Positions 54,994 to 64,000 of a stretch of 64,000 bases of DNA are shown here, piece by piece. A program made the position numbers and the translations under genes. Origin of the DNA: Haplosporangium gracile (Eukaryota; Mortierellomycota; Mortierellomycetes; Mortierellales; Mortierellaceae). The notes under the pieces are model-generated. The model was given only the letters and a program-made list of their open reading frames with translations, ran no database searches and had not been told where the DNA came from. The number at the start of each line of letters is the position of its first letter. Positions within the stretch are counted from its first letter, which is position 1. The stretch spans positions 25,563 to 89,562 of the forward strand of contig JAAAUF010000035.1 of assembly GCA_015499985.1 (NCBI GenBank), written 5' to 3'.

Positions 54994-57900
54994 TCAGCGA
55001 CGAGACCAGAGGCCAGAGAGACGGTTCATGACACCGTTGCGGGACTTGCGACCAGAGGCGGGAAAATCCTTCTCAGAGAAATAGTGTCCATCGCTCATAT
55101 CGCTCATCGTCCAGGGTGCTACCTCGTTACTGTTGTAGCTGGTGACAGATCCCAAAGTCCCGGCAGAGTTGTCCTTGGAATGAATAGCGGACGGCTCGGG
55201 ACTCTCGCGTCCAGAGGCGTACGACCAAAATCGAGAGAATCGACCCGATACGGTCGCGCTTCCCGAAAAGGACGCGCGGTGCTTTGTATAGCTGCTGTTA
55301 TTGTTGCTGTTATTGTCAAGCTTGTTCTGGAAAGACGGGGAGGAGATCAATGGAGGAGGGAAAAAGGAAGCGTCCAGAGGCTCCTGCATGCTGCGACGGT
55401 GACGGGCTTTCATGTCCACGTCGTGATGGCGTGAAGAGGTCATCGATCTCAGGTCAAGGGATGAACGAACGCCTGGTTCAGATGCTGAGGAGGCTCTACG
55501 CAAAGCAGCAAGAGATGAAGCAGTGATGATATTCGCAGTAGGAGCCTTGATCTCGGATGCCCCGACAAGAGTATCATTGCACACGGGAAAAGAGGAGGGC
55601 GACTGGATCTTGTCCAGCTGGGTTCCGCTGTCGTTGCCACCCATAGCCATCATCGGGTGAACCAAGGTTGAGCAGGACGATTGACCGGATGACACAATCG
55701 TTTCTGATGTCGATGCATCCGAATCCCGTCGCGTCTTGTTGTCTGCGGTTGTCCTTCCTCCTGGAATGATGGTATCAAACAGTGGAGGTGCAGCGCGCAA
55801 CTGATCCAGCGATTTCCTCCTGTTGACAGCAAGTGCAGTCCTGGGAGACAAGAATCCTGTCCCCAGCAAGTCTACTGAGCGACGTCTTCCACCAGGAGCT
55901 ACAATAAGCGATTCTGCAGGCTTGGGTGCTGCTGGAGTGTTGTCGGAAGAAGGCAGCGTAGTCTCAGCAGTAACAGGTTGTTGGGTCTTGGTGAGAGAAA
56001 AGATGTTGCTCAACCTGGATGGGGGTCCTGGAAGGTGAGAGTCTTTCAACTTGTTCCGTGAGTGCAATGGTTCCGTTGACAGTGGAGGTCTTCCCAAGTC
56101 GCATGATTGTCTAGGCAAATTGGACATCACAGGTGAGGAGGGAGATTCGAGGATACAGGGTAGACTGACACGACGTTGGTAGATGTTGCGAGATGCTGCT
56201 CCTGAGGCTGGTGGAGAAGCGTCGGTGCTGATGCGCGAGGGAAGTGGCCGAGAAGAAGATTCGAGTCCTGAACGGGTGGGTGCCATGACAACCGAGATCC
56301 TGCGACTAAAGTCACCGCTACTCCTGGGACTTGTGAACGGATCACCGTTTCTCGAGTCACAGAGGTCAAGATCAGGTGTGGTGACCTGCAGGCCGCGTTG
56401 CATAGACAGGTGCATGTGGAGCAGAGCAGCAACGTCTGGGTGATTCCTTGCTGTTGCAACAGTGTATGGAGTGGATCCGTACTATTATAGTTATCGTAAT
56501 CAACCGTCATACGAGGGCGCATTGACCGGTTTGCCTGTTAGTTGATTATGAAATGAAAACCACAAAATAAACGCCAATTGTCACCCGATGTCGCATTTTT
56601 TGTTTCTCTTCATCATTTTACCTTGTCGGCCAAGTCAGGCGTTGCGCCGTGCCGCAGCAGGATCTCGACAATGGCGAGACAGCCATTCGCCGCTGCAAAG
56701 TGTAAAGGGGTTGATCCGGTGGTCCCTACCGTTTGACTAGTAGGCAAAAAAGGAAAAAAAGGAAAAAAAGGAAAAAATGGAAAAAATGGAAAAAATGGAA
56801 AGGAAGGATTAGAAATCAATTCGATCACAAGTCCAGACCTTCCATGTCTCTCATTATCTCTTCTTTTGGGCAAATTTGAGAGAGAGAGAGAGACAGTGAG
56901 TGAGCGCAGCGTGTCATGCGCATAAGACTGAAGCTGTGTCGGGTCCATGCCATGTTGTGCCCATGCTGACCCTATTCCCCGCGAGAAGAAACAAACACGC
57001 AAACAAACAAGCAAATAAACAAATAAACAAACAAACAAACAAACAAACAAACAAACAAACAAACACCGACAGAAAAATGGTTTTGTAGGGGGTAGTGGGA
57101 TCCCATCCCGCATGGACCAAGTCGCGCTTAGCCAAAGGGGTTCCAGGGGATCAGGAAGAACATTAGGGGTGTAAAAATTCAATCGATTATAGAATACTCT
57201 TTGACAGAACAACTTACGCGCCGACGACTCTATCGCCACTGTACTTGCGAGGATACCGCCGAGAGTTAACATCAGCTCCGCGTTCGATCAGAAAGAGGAC
57301 CACGGGCACATTCCCGTTGCTGCAGCAGGCTGCATGGATTGGCAAGACGCCGTTGACCACAGAGTCGATCGGTTGTCCATTGTCCAGCGCAAATTTGACC
57401 AAGCCTAGGTGCAAAGAAAAGAACACAGAAAGAACGCGAGAACGATGTCAGTCAGTCAATCGGTCCGTCAGTCAATCAGCCAGGCAGGTTAGGCGTGCAA
57501 TCTCGACTCGAGGGATTTTGGGGTTTTAGTTTTGCTTTTATTCTTCATCTCCAAGGAAGGGGGAAATGGATACTGTAGGTACGAGAGACAGTGAAAGAAT
57601 AGGACGGACAAGAAGAGAAAACAAAAAAAGGGTTCAAAAAAAAGGAATGGATTGAATGGGAAGGAGAGAAAAGAAGGGTCAGAGGAAGAACAAAGGGAGC
57701 CAAGGAAAGATGAAGCAGAGAAGGGGGGATCGAGAATTTGACATATGCTAAGATTAGGATAGAAAGGGTTCATCCCTTCGTCCAATAGGAGCAAACCAGG
57801 ATGCAACACAGGAACCCATCAATTTGTTTTATCGATCGCCCTTGCGCTTTTGTTGTCATTGCCGCCAAAATTCTCCGTCGCCACATCTGGGGTGCCAATG

Positions 57901-59149
57901 GGCTATCCAGCGTCATCGTCCTTCCTTGTTGCTTTGCGGGAGTAGAAGAGAAGCAATAAAATGAATGTGTTGCAGTCATCATTCTTTTCGTTTTTTTCCG
58001 ATCTGGATTATCTCAAGGGGCGTTCGTATTAGAGTGGTGTAATGTCATGTATTGGAGACCCAGTTTATACGGGAATGATCTGCAAAGAACAGACAAGACT
58101 CAGCAGAACGTTCCTTTCTGCCTCGAAGAACTTGTGGGCGGATGGATTGCGCCTGTCTCAGGAAAGGGTAAGAGAAAAGGTTTCTTTTTTCTCTTGCGCA
58201 ACGATTGGAAGGCGTGGGAGGATGGAAAATGGGGCACGGGAAGGAAGGGAAAAGGAGGGGGTGGTGGCACGGGTAACAAAGGGGAGGGGGAGGAACTACA
58301 GTCTATTCCAGAAGCAACTCCATGTTGTGCGAGGTACATCGGCTGAATGAAAAAAATTGTCTGCTTGAAAAGAAGGGTGGAAAGAAGGCACCAAGATCCA
58401 GAGGAGAACGAAGTTGAAGAAACGAACAAGTGTTAGAGGGGTAGGGGAAGAGGTGGGGGGGAATGAATTGAGATGGATAAAGAAGGGAGGGCATGCTCTG
58501 CGTAGTAGAAGGGGATTAGGAGATGGATGGTGCAAAAGGAAAAAAGATGGAAGGGAGGTAAGGGATAGGAGGAAAAGACTAGTGCCCTGGATGCAGGATT
58601 TTTTCCTATTTCCTGTGGGCGCATAATTGGGCATAGCTGGGAAGACTGGGAGAAAAGCATGCACACACGCTTTTTTTTTCTTTGTCGGAAAGGGTGTAGA
58701 AACAAGCATGTGGGACAAAGGGTGAGAGAGGAGGAGGGACAAGGGGGTGTACAGTACACACACCCCCTGAATAAGATAAGAGAGAGAAGAGGACGAATAA
58801 GATACTCACCGAGGTTGCCGGAGGCCGCACCAGAGTGAAGCCCCAGGTTGAGGGGTTGCTTTTTGGAGGAGTTGGACGAGGTTGAGATTGTGGAAAGGGA
58901 GGAGGTGGTCAGTGCAGTCGCCGTGGGTCGGGGTATAGTTGAGCAGTGCATCCCTGGTGGCAGAAGATCAGAGGGTTGTTGTGAGTGTGAATGAGGATGT
59001 GAAGGTGTATCAGAGTTGTTGTGTTGTTGTTGTGATGAAGAAGAAGAGGAAGAAGAGGGGGGAAATGAAGAAGAAGTTGTTGAAGAGGCAAAGAAGGAAG
59101 AAGCCGAAGCGCCTGGCCGGAGCTGAAGCATGGCTTTCAAAGTCGCCAT
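54994..59149 (-). CDS. Ankyrin-repeat protein with Ser/Arg-rich tail
   Basis: Exons 58810-59149, 57218-57404, 56622-56736 and 54994-56481 give 709 codons. The N-terminus is Ser/Thr/Gln-rich. Ankyrin repeats follow: LNLGLHSGAASGNLGLVKFA, LPIHAACCSNGNVPVVLFLI with ERGADVNSR, GSTPLHFAAANGCLAIVEIL with LRHGATPDLADKY, and GSTPYTVATARNHPDVAALL. The repeat spacing is exactly 33 residues across the last junction, which supports skipping the tempting frame at 56482-56621. Ankyrin repeats bind other proteins. The ~440-residue tail is Ser-rich with many basic-Ser motifs: SRRISV, RRVSLP, RRRSVDLL, RRKSLDQL, RRDSDAS, RRASSAS and RRSMQE. It ends NRLSGLWSRR. Intron 1 is 1,405 bases, long for this window. 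Function unknown; a signalling or trafficking adaptor is possible. Confidence 0.8.
56744..56800. repeat. GGAAAAAA/GGAAAAAAT tandem run in ankyrin intron
   Basis: Seven tandem 8- or 9-mers (GGAAAAAA and GGAAAAAAT), seen directly. Confidence 0.75.
56995..57064. repeat. (CAAA)n microsatellite in ankyrin intron
   Basis: AAAC/CAAA tetranucleotide repeated more than a dozen times, seen directly, inside the second intron of the ankyrin gene. Confidence 0.85.
57405..58809 (-). other. Intron 1 of the ankyrin-repeat gene
   Basis: 1,405 bases with A/G-rich runs. No extra ankyrin repeat was found by eye, but a small alternative exon cannot be excluded. Confidence 0.55.
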
Positions 59150-60031
59150 GGCTGAAGAAAAAAAAGGTGTATCAGTCACTTTCTGCTGTTAGCAAATGTG
59201 TGTCAGAAGTAGGGAAGGGGAATAAAAGGTTATTAAAAAAAAGGAGTGGGCGTGGGTTATTGTTGTCGCAGTGAGCTTGTTTGATGTTGCTGGTTGTAGT
59301 GTGAAAAGAGTGTGAAAAGAGTGTGAAAGAGAGGAGAAAGAAAAGGAGAAGGATCAATGATCTCGCGAGACAGAGAAAAGAAGAGAAAAAAGTGAATGGG
59401 AAAAGAGAAGAGTGAAGAATGAAGAATGAATGAGAGAAGAGTGGAGAAGAAAGAAATAAAAAAATAAAAAAACCAGCACAGGTGCCAAGAAGTAGTCGAT
59501 TTATGCTTTTTTTAGACTCCCTCGGGCGCAATGGATGGTCTGTGAACACACACACACGAACACATCGACCGACAAAAATTCACACAGCCTTGCTAGTACT
59601 TTTGATGCCTCTCTTGCCCCCTGAAAAGAAAGAGAGAGCAATGGATAATGACCGTGCTGTGGCAATGATGATGGAGATAATGCTAATGGCTGTGGGCTTC
59701 CCCTAGGCTGATGTCATTGTCATTGACCAACTGTCAATTTTCTAGAAGAGATATCCTTGACTTGGCGCAGTGAGGTTCTCTTTCTTCTCTTCTCTTTACC
59801 TCAATCAAAATAGAGTGTGATAAATGGTTAATCAATGATTAATAGCTGAGACGAGAGCTTACTATTTCAATGGATGAATGTAACCCATGTCAATAATGTA
59901 CTGTACTGAAAAAAAAGGATGTGGTCGCTCCTTCAGCCTCGTTCATTGTGATGTAGACAGGTTTTCTATGAGCGTGCTCGCACCCCATCCTCATATCCAT
60001 AATATCGCATCTACATCCGCCGCATCCACCA

Positions 60032-60060
60032 CATACATACATACATACATACATACATAT
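60032..60060. repeat. (ACAT)n microsatellite
   Basis: Seven ACAT units in tandem, seen directly. Confidence 0.85.
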
Positions 60061-60376
60061 CTATCCATCCACAGGCACTCACATATCTATCTATTCAGAT
60101 ACCAACTTGACAGACAGGCTCCTTCCCCCTATCTCATATGTTAACATGTCCGATATGTATACTCTGAACCCAATAATGGTTAAAATGCTATATGTCTCTA
60201 CATGCACTTTAAATCCCTCAAGATGACCCTGTTATTTTCAGCAATGGCATATGTCTGTCTTCACATCTCATTTTGTATGCAAAATGCATCCGGCAACAAC
60301 TCACTCTACTGATCTATCCCTTGTCATTGTCTCTATCCCCTGTGAATGTAGCTACCTCAAATTCCGACGTCTACAG

Positions 60377-60406
60377 TCATCGTCATCATCATCATCATCA
60401 TCATTA
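60377..60406. repeat. (CAT)n triplet run
   Basis: About eight CAT units, seen directly, non-coding. Confidence 0.8.
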
Positions 60407-61830
60407 TTGTTGACACGCCATTTGACCCCGGTTGGCATCAGCTTTTGTTGCTGTTTTCCAATTTGCCACGAGGTTGTCAAGGGTCCAATCTAGTGTTCCC
60501 TTCTATTTGATATGCTCGCGGTGTTTCTTTCTCTCTTGTCTGTACCTCGTGGTCCTTTTCCTTCTTTACTTTTCCCCTCCCGTCCATCTTTCTTTTTTCT
60601 TTCGTTTCCGGGAAAGAATAAAAAAGGAAAGTAAAACAAGGAACGTGATCAAGCCAGCACCTTCATAAATATTTTTCCTTCTTTCACGCTTGTCGCAAAA
60701 GGGGAAAAGAAAGCGTCGACTTTTGAGGGGGAGGCGGGAGTTCTTTTGTTGTCGATGTTCCTGTCGCTGCTTTGCAATTGCGGATCAGTTTGTATGCATT
60801 GTGCCTGTGCTTGTTGACTCCAGCCTCATCCACTGTGCACACGTGCCATTTTATCACAGTACTTACGTGTTCTTCGAGCAGTAGCTGCTCATTTAGGTAC
60901 GGGGGTGACAAAGCCAAATGCATTCGCTTCACAGCGGGAGGACAGTTGACGTCGTTATGGCACCTTCCTTCGGAGAACGGTGTCACCTATGTGAATCGCT
61001 TTTCTTTTTGGGGGGTGCCTTCAATTGAACGTCGACATCCGTAGTCCGATCAGTATATGGAATAACGCGTATTTCTCTATTTCTCTGGGCGATTGGTACC
61101 TTGCGAGTGGTAAGAGGCGTATATCTAGAGTACCTGTAGATGTGAATTGTGTATGGTCGATATTAGAAGAAAAGTACACGCTGGATGCCAAGGCGAGCCT
61201 TCATTCTTTTTTGGTTTCCCTCTGAGCGCTCGCTCTTTGTTTCTGCGTAGGTGTGTCTGTGTATGCTCGTGCTCCATGAATGCAGAGATCTTTCATGACT
61301 GGCTCGTTCATTTTATTGTGCCTCGTGGAAAGTACAATTTGCTTGTGCGCATTATCAATGTGAAGATATGGTGCCCCTTACATCTCCCCTCGGAGGAGCC
61401 CATTGCCGTCGACTTTTTATTGCCTCTTCAACCTCACTAGTTGCTTGCGTTGCCAGTGTGTCCCGATCGCCTTTTGTCCTTTTTTCATGAGTGAGGGAGC
61501 AGGTGAGTGGAGAGTATGTCGTTTCTTAAGCCATTCAAGAAACGTTCGTTCTCCTTTGTTTTTGGAGCAATGTAAATTCAAGCACTCATCCCAGCCTGTG
61601 CCCTTCCTTCCTTAATCCTATTCGGGCAATAGTCTGTCCCAGTGGCCCATTCGCTTCAGGCACAGAGGACCGTTGAAAGTAATAAAAATGGGCCGGCTCA
61701 TCTAAACCGAATCTCTTCCTTTTCTTGACTTCTTCACATTTCACTCATTTCGCTCATTCACACGTTCACTCACTCAAGTTCCTCATTGCAGACACACTCT
61801 CCCCTCTTTCCCCTCTCTCCACTCTCCGCA

Positions 61831-61862
61831 TCCTCTTAATACCCACCCTCTTAATACCCACC
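61831..61862 (+). repeat. Duplicated CCTCTTAATACCCACC unit
   Basis: Two adjacent copies of a 16-base unit within 70 bases of the hydrolase ATG. Confidence 0.65.
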
Positions 61863-61896
61863 CCCCCTCTTTAATACTCATATCTTATTGCCCAAA

Positions 61897-63516
61897 ATGG
61901 CTGTTACTACTACTACTGTTGCTGCTGCTGCTGCCTCGGTCTTGGCTCTCGTCGGGGTCAAAAAGGCCTACTCGGCCATCACCGCCGAACGTGGCTTGAC
62001 ACTGCCCAGCCTCCGTGCCGCCAATCTTCTCAAGTGCGCCTACCCTGAGGACTACTACCCCGGTACAAACTTACGCACATCCTTCGGCATCCATTAGCCC
62101 TTTTCATTTCACCCTTCGCTCTCTGCAATGCTTCCCTCTATTACTGGTTTAATTAATGCACAAGCCATATTTTAACAACGATGCCTATTGTCATTTGGGA
62201 TGCGGGCGTCATGTAGGCGGAGAGTATGCCGAGTTGTCGTATGGAGAGACCCACTATTTCTTGTTTGGACCAGAGGATGGCAAGAAGGTAAATCCATCCG
62301 CTTCTTTCCTTTTGCTCTCTTTTTCGATCGATCGATCATTCTTGGGCGTCGCGCACTCATGTCTTATGTCAATAGACACTTATCATCATTTTGTGGAATG
62401 TGCACATAAACTAACAACTTACGCTAGATCGTTTTTGTCCATGGACTCTCAACCCCAGCTTCCGTCTACAGCAATGTCGCCCGCCACATGGCCGCCAACG
62501 GCTGCCGTGTGCTTCTCTATGGTACACACAGTCGCTCATTACTTTCGCATATTCAAGGCCCCATCTCCAATACCGCTCATGTTCAACCAAAACCTGATTC
62601 TTACTATTACAACTTAGATCTTTATTCTCGAGGATACTCGGTCGGTCCTGCTGTTGACCATGACCCTGTGTTCTATGTGACCCAGTTGCACGAGCTGTTG
62701 AAGCATGTTGGATGGACGCAATGCAACTTTGTTGGCTTGTCGCTTGGAGGAGGGATCGTTGCTGCCTATGCTCACCGGTTCCCAGAGACTGTCCTGTCCT
62801 TGAATTTTGTCGCCCCTGGCGGCCTCTTGTCCGTAAGTTTTCTTTATGTGAACTTGATCGGTCGATACTAATGAACCAAACCAGAGGGAAAACTTATTTT
62901 CCAACCTCCTAAGACAACCAATTTGGATACAATAAACATTTTTCATTTGCCAAATAGCCAAAGGAAATCCCCTGGATCGGCAAAATCTTTTTGCTGCCGT
63001 ACAGCGAGGAGATCTTTTCCCACAAGTCCATCAAGGGCTATTTCTCTGGCAAGAATGTGGCGTCCATGCGCGCGGAATTCAAAAACCTCAAGGAGATCCC
63101 TGCTTGCATCGAAGAGGCGGGCGAGATTTTGAAGCTGCAGTTCGGTCACCATGCTGGATATGCGCGTGGACTGATGTCGACCTTGAAAATGTTCCCCTTG
63201 ACCGCTTTGACGGCCCAGTTTGCGACCGCCCAGGCCCACTCCTTCCCCGTCCAAGTCGTCTGGGTGAGTGTTAGAAATGACTTTTGTGCGCATGATGTAT
63301 ATAGTGCCTTGATCCTAATCCAACACATTTTTTTTAATTGGGCACGAGGGGATCAATTAGGGCACAAAGGATACTGTCATCCCGGGCACTACGGTCGAGA
63401 CCATTCAGGAATTGATTCCCAGGATTCGTGTCACCAAGGTCAAGGGTGCAACCCACAGCATTGTCATGACCCATCCCGAGGCGATCATCCACAGTCTAGA
63501 GGATTATATCGTATAA
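61897..63516 (+). CDS. Alpha/beta-hydrolase-fold protein
   Basis: Six exons (61897-62062, 62217-62287, 62428-62521, 62618-62832, 62958-63263, 63361-63516) give 335 codons. The N-terminus has a hydrophobic Ala/Val/Leu segment (residues ~8-22) that may anchor or target the protein. Fold landmarks: oxyanion-hole HG in IVFVHGLSTPAS, DLYSRGYS, nucleophile elbow GLSLGGG (Ser), a lid-like insert with PSE-free helices from IPWIGKIFLLP to LKMFPLTALTAQF, acid in GTKDTVIPG (Asp) and base in VKGATHSIV (His). Ser, Asp and His are thus all present, so it is likely active as an esterase, lipase or related hydrolase. The D-x-Y-x-R-G-Y-S segment is typical of the epoxide-hydrolase/MhpC-like branch. The substrate cannot be read from sequence. 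Confidence 0.85.
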
Positions 63517-63848
63517 TAAATGAGGCCCAGGCTGTTGTTATATGAACTATGAACTGAAGCATGAGGCACACATCTGAGAAAAATAAAATAAAAAAAGAGC
63601 AAATAAAAGAAAAAAGAAAAGGCTTGTTCATTCCAAAGTCCAAACGAAGTTCTTTCATTTTTCTTATGACAGTCCAAATGTCGTTCGATGCAGAGGTGTG
63701 TCGTGTCGCAAAATTAGCGAAGAAAATCGTTTCATTTCCCTCTTTATCTTTCTGTCTGTCTGGTCTTCTTTCTTTCTTTCTTCTCACCCTCTTCCATCAG
63801 TTTCACACTCCACTCGGCTAATTACTCGCCCATACACACCGACACACT
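63517..63848. other. Intergenic, hydrolase 3' flank and leader of the next gene
   Basis: Contains A-runs near 63577-63620 just after the hydrolase stop and CTTTCTTTCTTC near 63770. No gene seen. Confidence 0.45.
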
Positions 63849-64000
63849 ATGCCCGCTACTCCCTCAACCCTCAGCACGCGTCTGCAAACCCTCGTCAAGG
63901 TATACACTTCCTTCCCATCCTCTCCTCTTGTTCATCCATACTTTTTCACATGATGCTTTTTTTTTTTTTTTCTATTTCTTTCACTCTCTCTCCCAAAAAA
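63849..64000 (+). CDS. First exon of a gene cut by the right edge
   Basis: ATG at 63849 opens MPATPSTLSTRLQTLVK and reaches a GTATAC donor after codon 17 (exon 63849-63899); the rest is intron up to the edge. The start RLQTLVK is reminiscent of the beginning of TMEM33/Pom33-family membrane proteins, but 17 residues are too few to assign it. Confidence 0.45.

Larger units (their letters stand above)
59150..61896. promoter_or_regulatory. Divergent intergenic region between ankyrin and hydrolase genes
   Basis: 2.7 kb. It contains an (ACAT)n run (60032-60060), a CAT triplet run (60381-60406), and a duplicated CCTCTTAATACCCACC unit (61831-61862) close to the hydrolase start that could matter for transcription. 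No coding frame looks genuine and no RNA gene is recognised. Confidence 0.45.

Noticed and set aside
56127..56522. 131-codon frame continuing from an alternative exon (ANRSMRPRMT...)
   Set aside because: It breaks the ankyrin period and conflicts with the long tail frame; splicing from 56622 to 56481 gives an exact 33-residue repeat instead.
58041..58760. Open frames within ankyrin intron 1
   Set aside because: They are Gly/Arg/Lys- or Pro/Ser/Phe-rich translations of purine-rich sequence and lack ankyrin residues.
1..64000. tRNA, rRNA and CRISPR arrays
   Set aside because: No tRNA arm pattern or conserved rRNA block was recognised by eye; regular short repeats are microsatellites without unique spacers. 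A covariance-model scan would settle tRNAs.

Overview
The window reads as nuclear DNA of an early-diverging filamentous fungus, most likely Mortierellomycotina or a close Mucoromycota relative. That placement is inference. It rests on many short GT-AG introns, Gln/His/Ser-rich regulatory proteins, long pyrimidine-rich leaders, and a gene set mixing fungal markers (TUP1, COX9, an AidB-like acyl-CoA dehydrogenase) with genes lost from many yeasts (NECAP, tetraspanin). Two 10-base N runs and several long homopolymers show it is a draft assembly. Genes found only as open frames were rebuilt exon by exon; unless stated otherwise, junctions keep frame.

Layout, left to right. 1-891 (-): 5' part of the corepressor TUP1. 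2402-4363 (-): RING protein with two Cys-rich modules. 4472-6687 (-): tetraspanin. 7.5-8.3 kb (-): broken gene-like remnant. 8334-11503 (+): GRIP-domain golgin. 11753-12431 (-): COX9. 12607-13104 (-): small single-span membrane protein. 14948-15899 (+): NECAP endocytic adaptor. 16033-18729 (-): acyl-CoA dehydrogenase ending in SKL. 22146-24984 (+): PKA catalytic subunit. 30715-36021 (+): very large homeobox protein. 36-41.7 kb: gene-poor, with degenerate coding remnants. 41748-43369 (-): inositol monophosphatase. 43775-52559 (-): tandem array of nucleotidyltransferases. 53012-54518 (+): proteasome alpha-7. 54994-59149 (-): ankyrin-repeat protein. 61897-63516 (+): alpha/beta hydrolase. 63849 to the edge (+): first exon of another gene.

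The best candidate for something undescribed is the array at 43.8-52.6 kb. Three intact intronless genes (573, 603 and 602 codons) and two broken copies lie head to tail on one strand. Each intact protein has an unrecognised N-terminal domain, a charged coiled-coil linker, a Pol-beta-type nucleotidyltransferase core (GSF...SDAD plus a third Asp) and a poly(A)/poly(U)-polymerase-like C-terminal region ending in a shared FK(V/R) tail. The broken copies show nonsense codons, a frameshift and an 11-bp duplication, so the family is turning over by birth and death. The top copy is divergent from a proteasome gene.

A second theme is cAMP signalling. The PKA gene lies next to the homeobox gene, whose long disordered tail carries many R-R-x-S motifs (the PKA consensus). 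The ankyrin protein further right carries them too. This is a hypothesis from motifs, not a demonstrated link.
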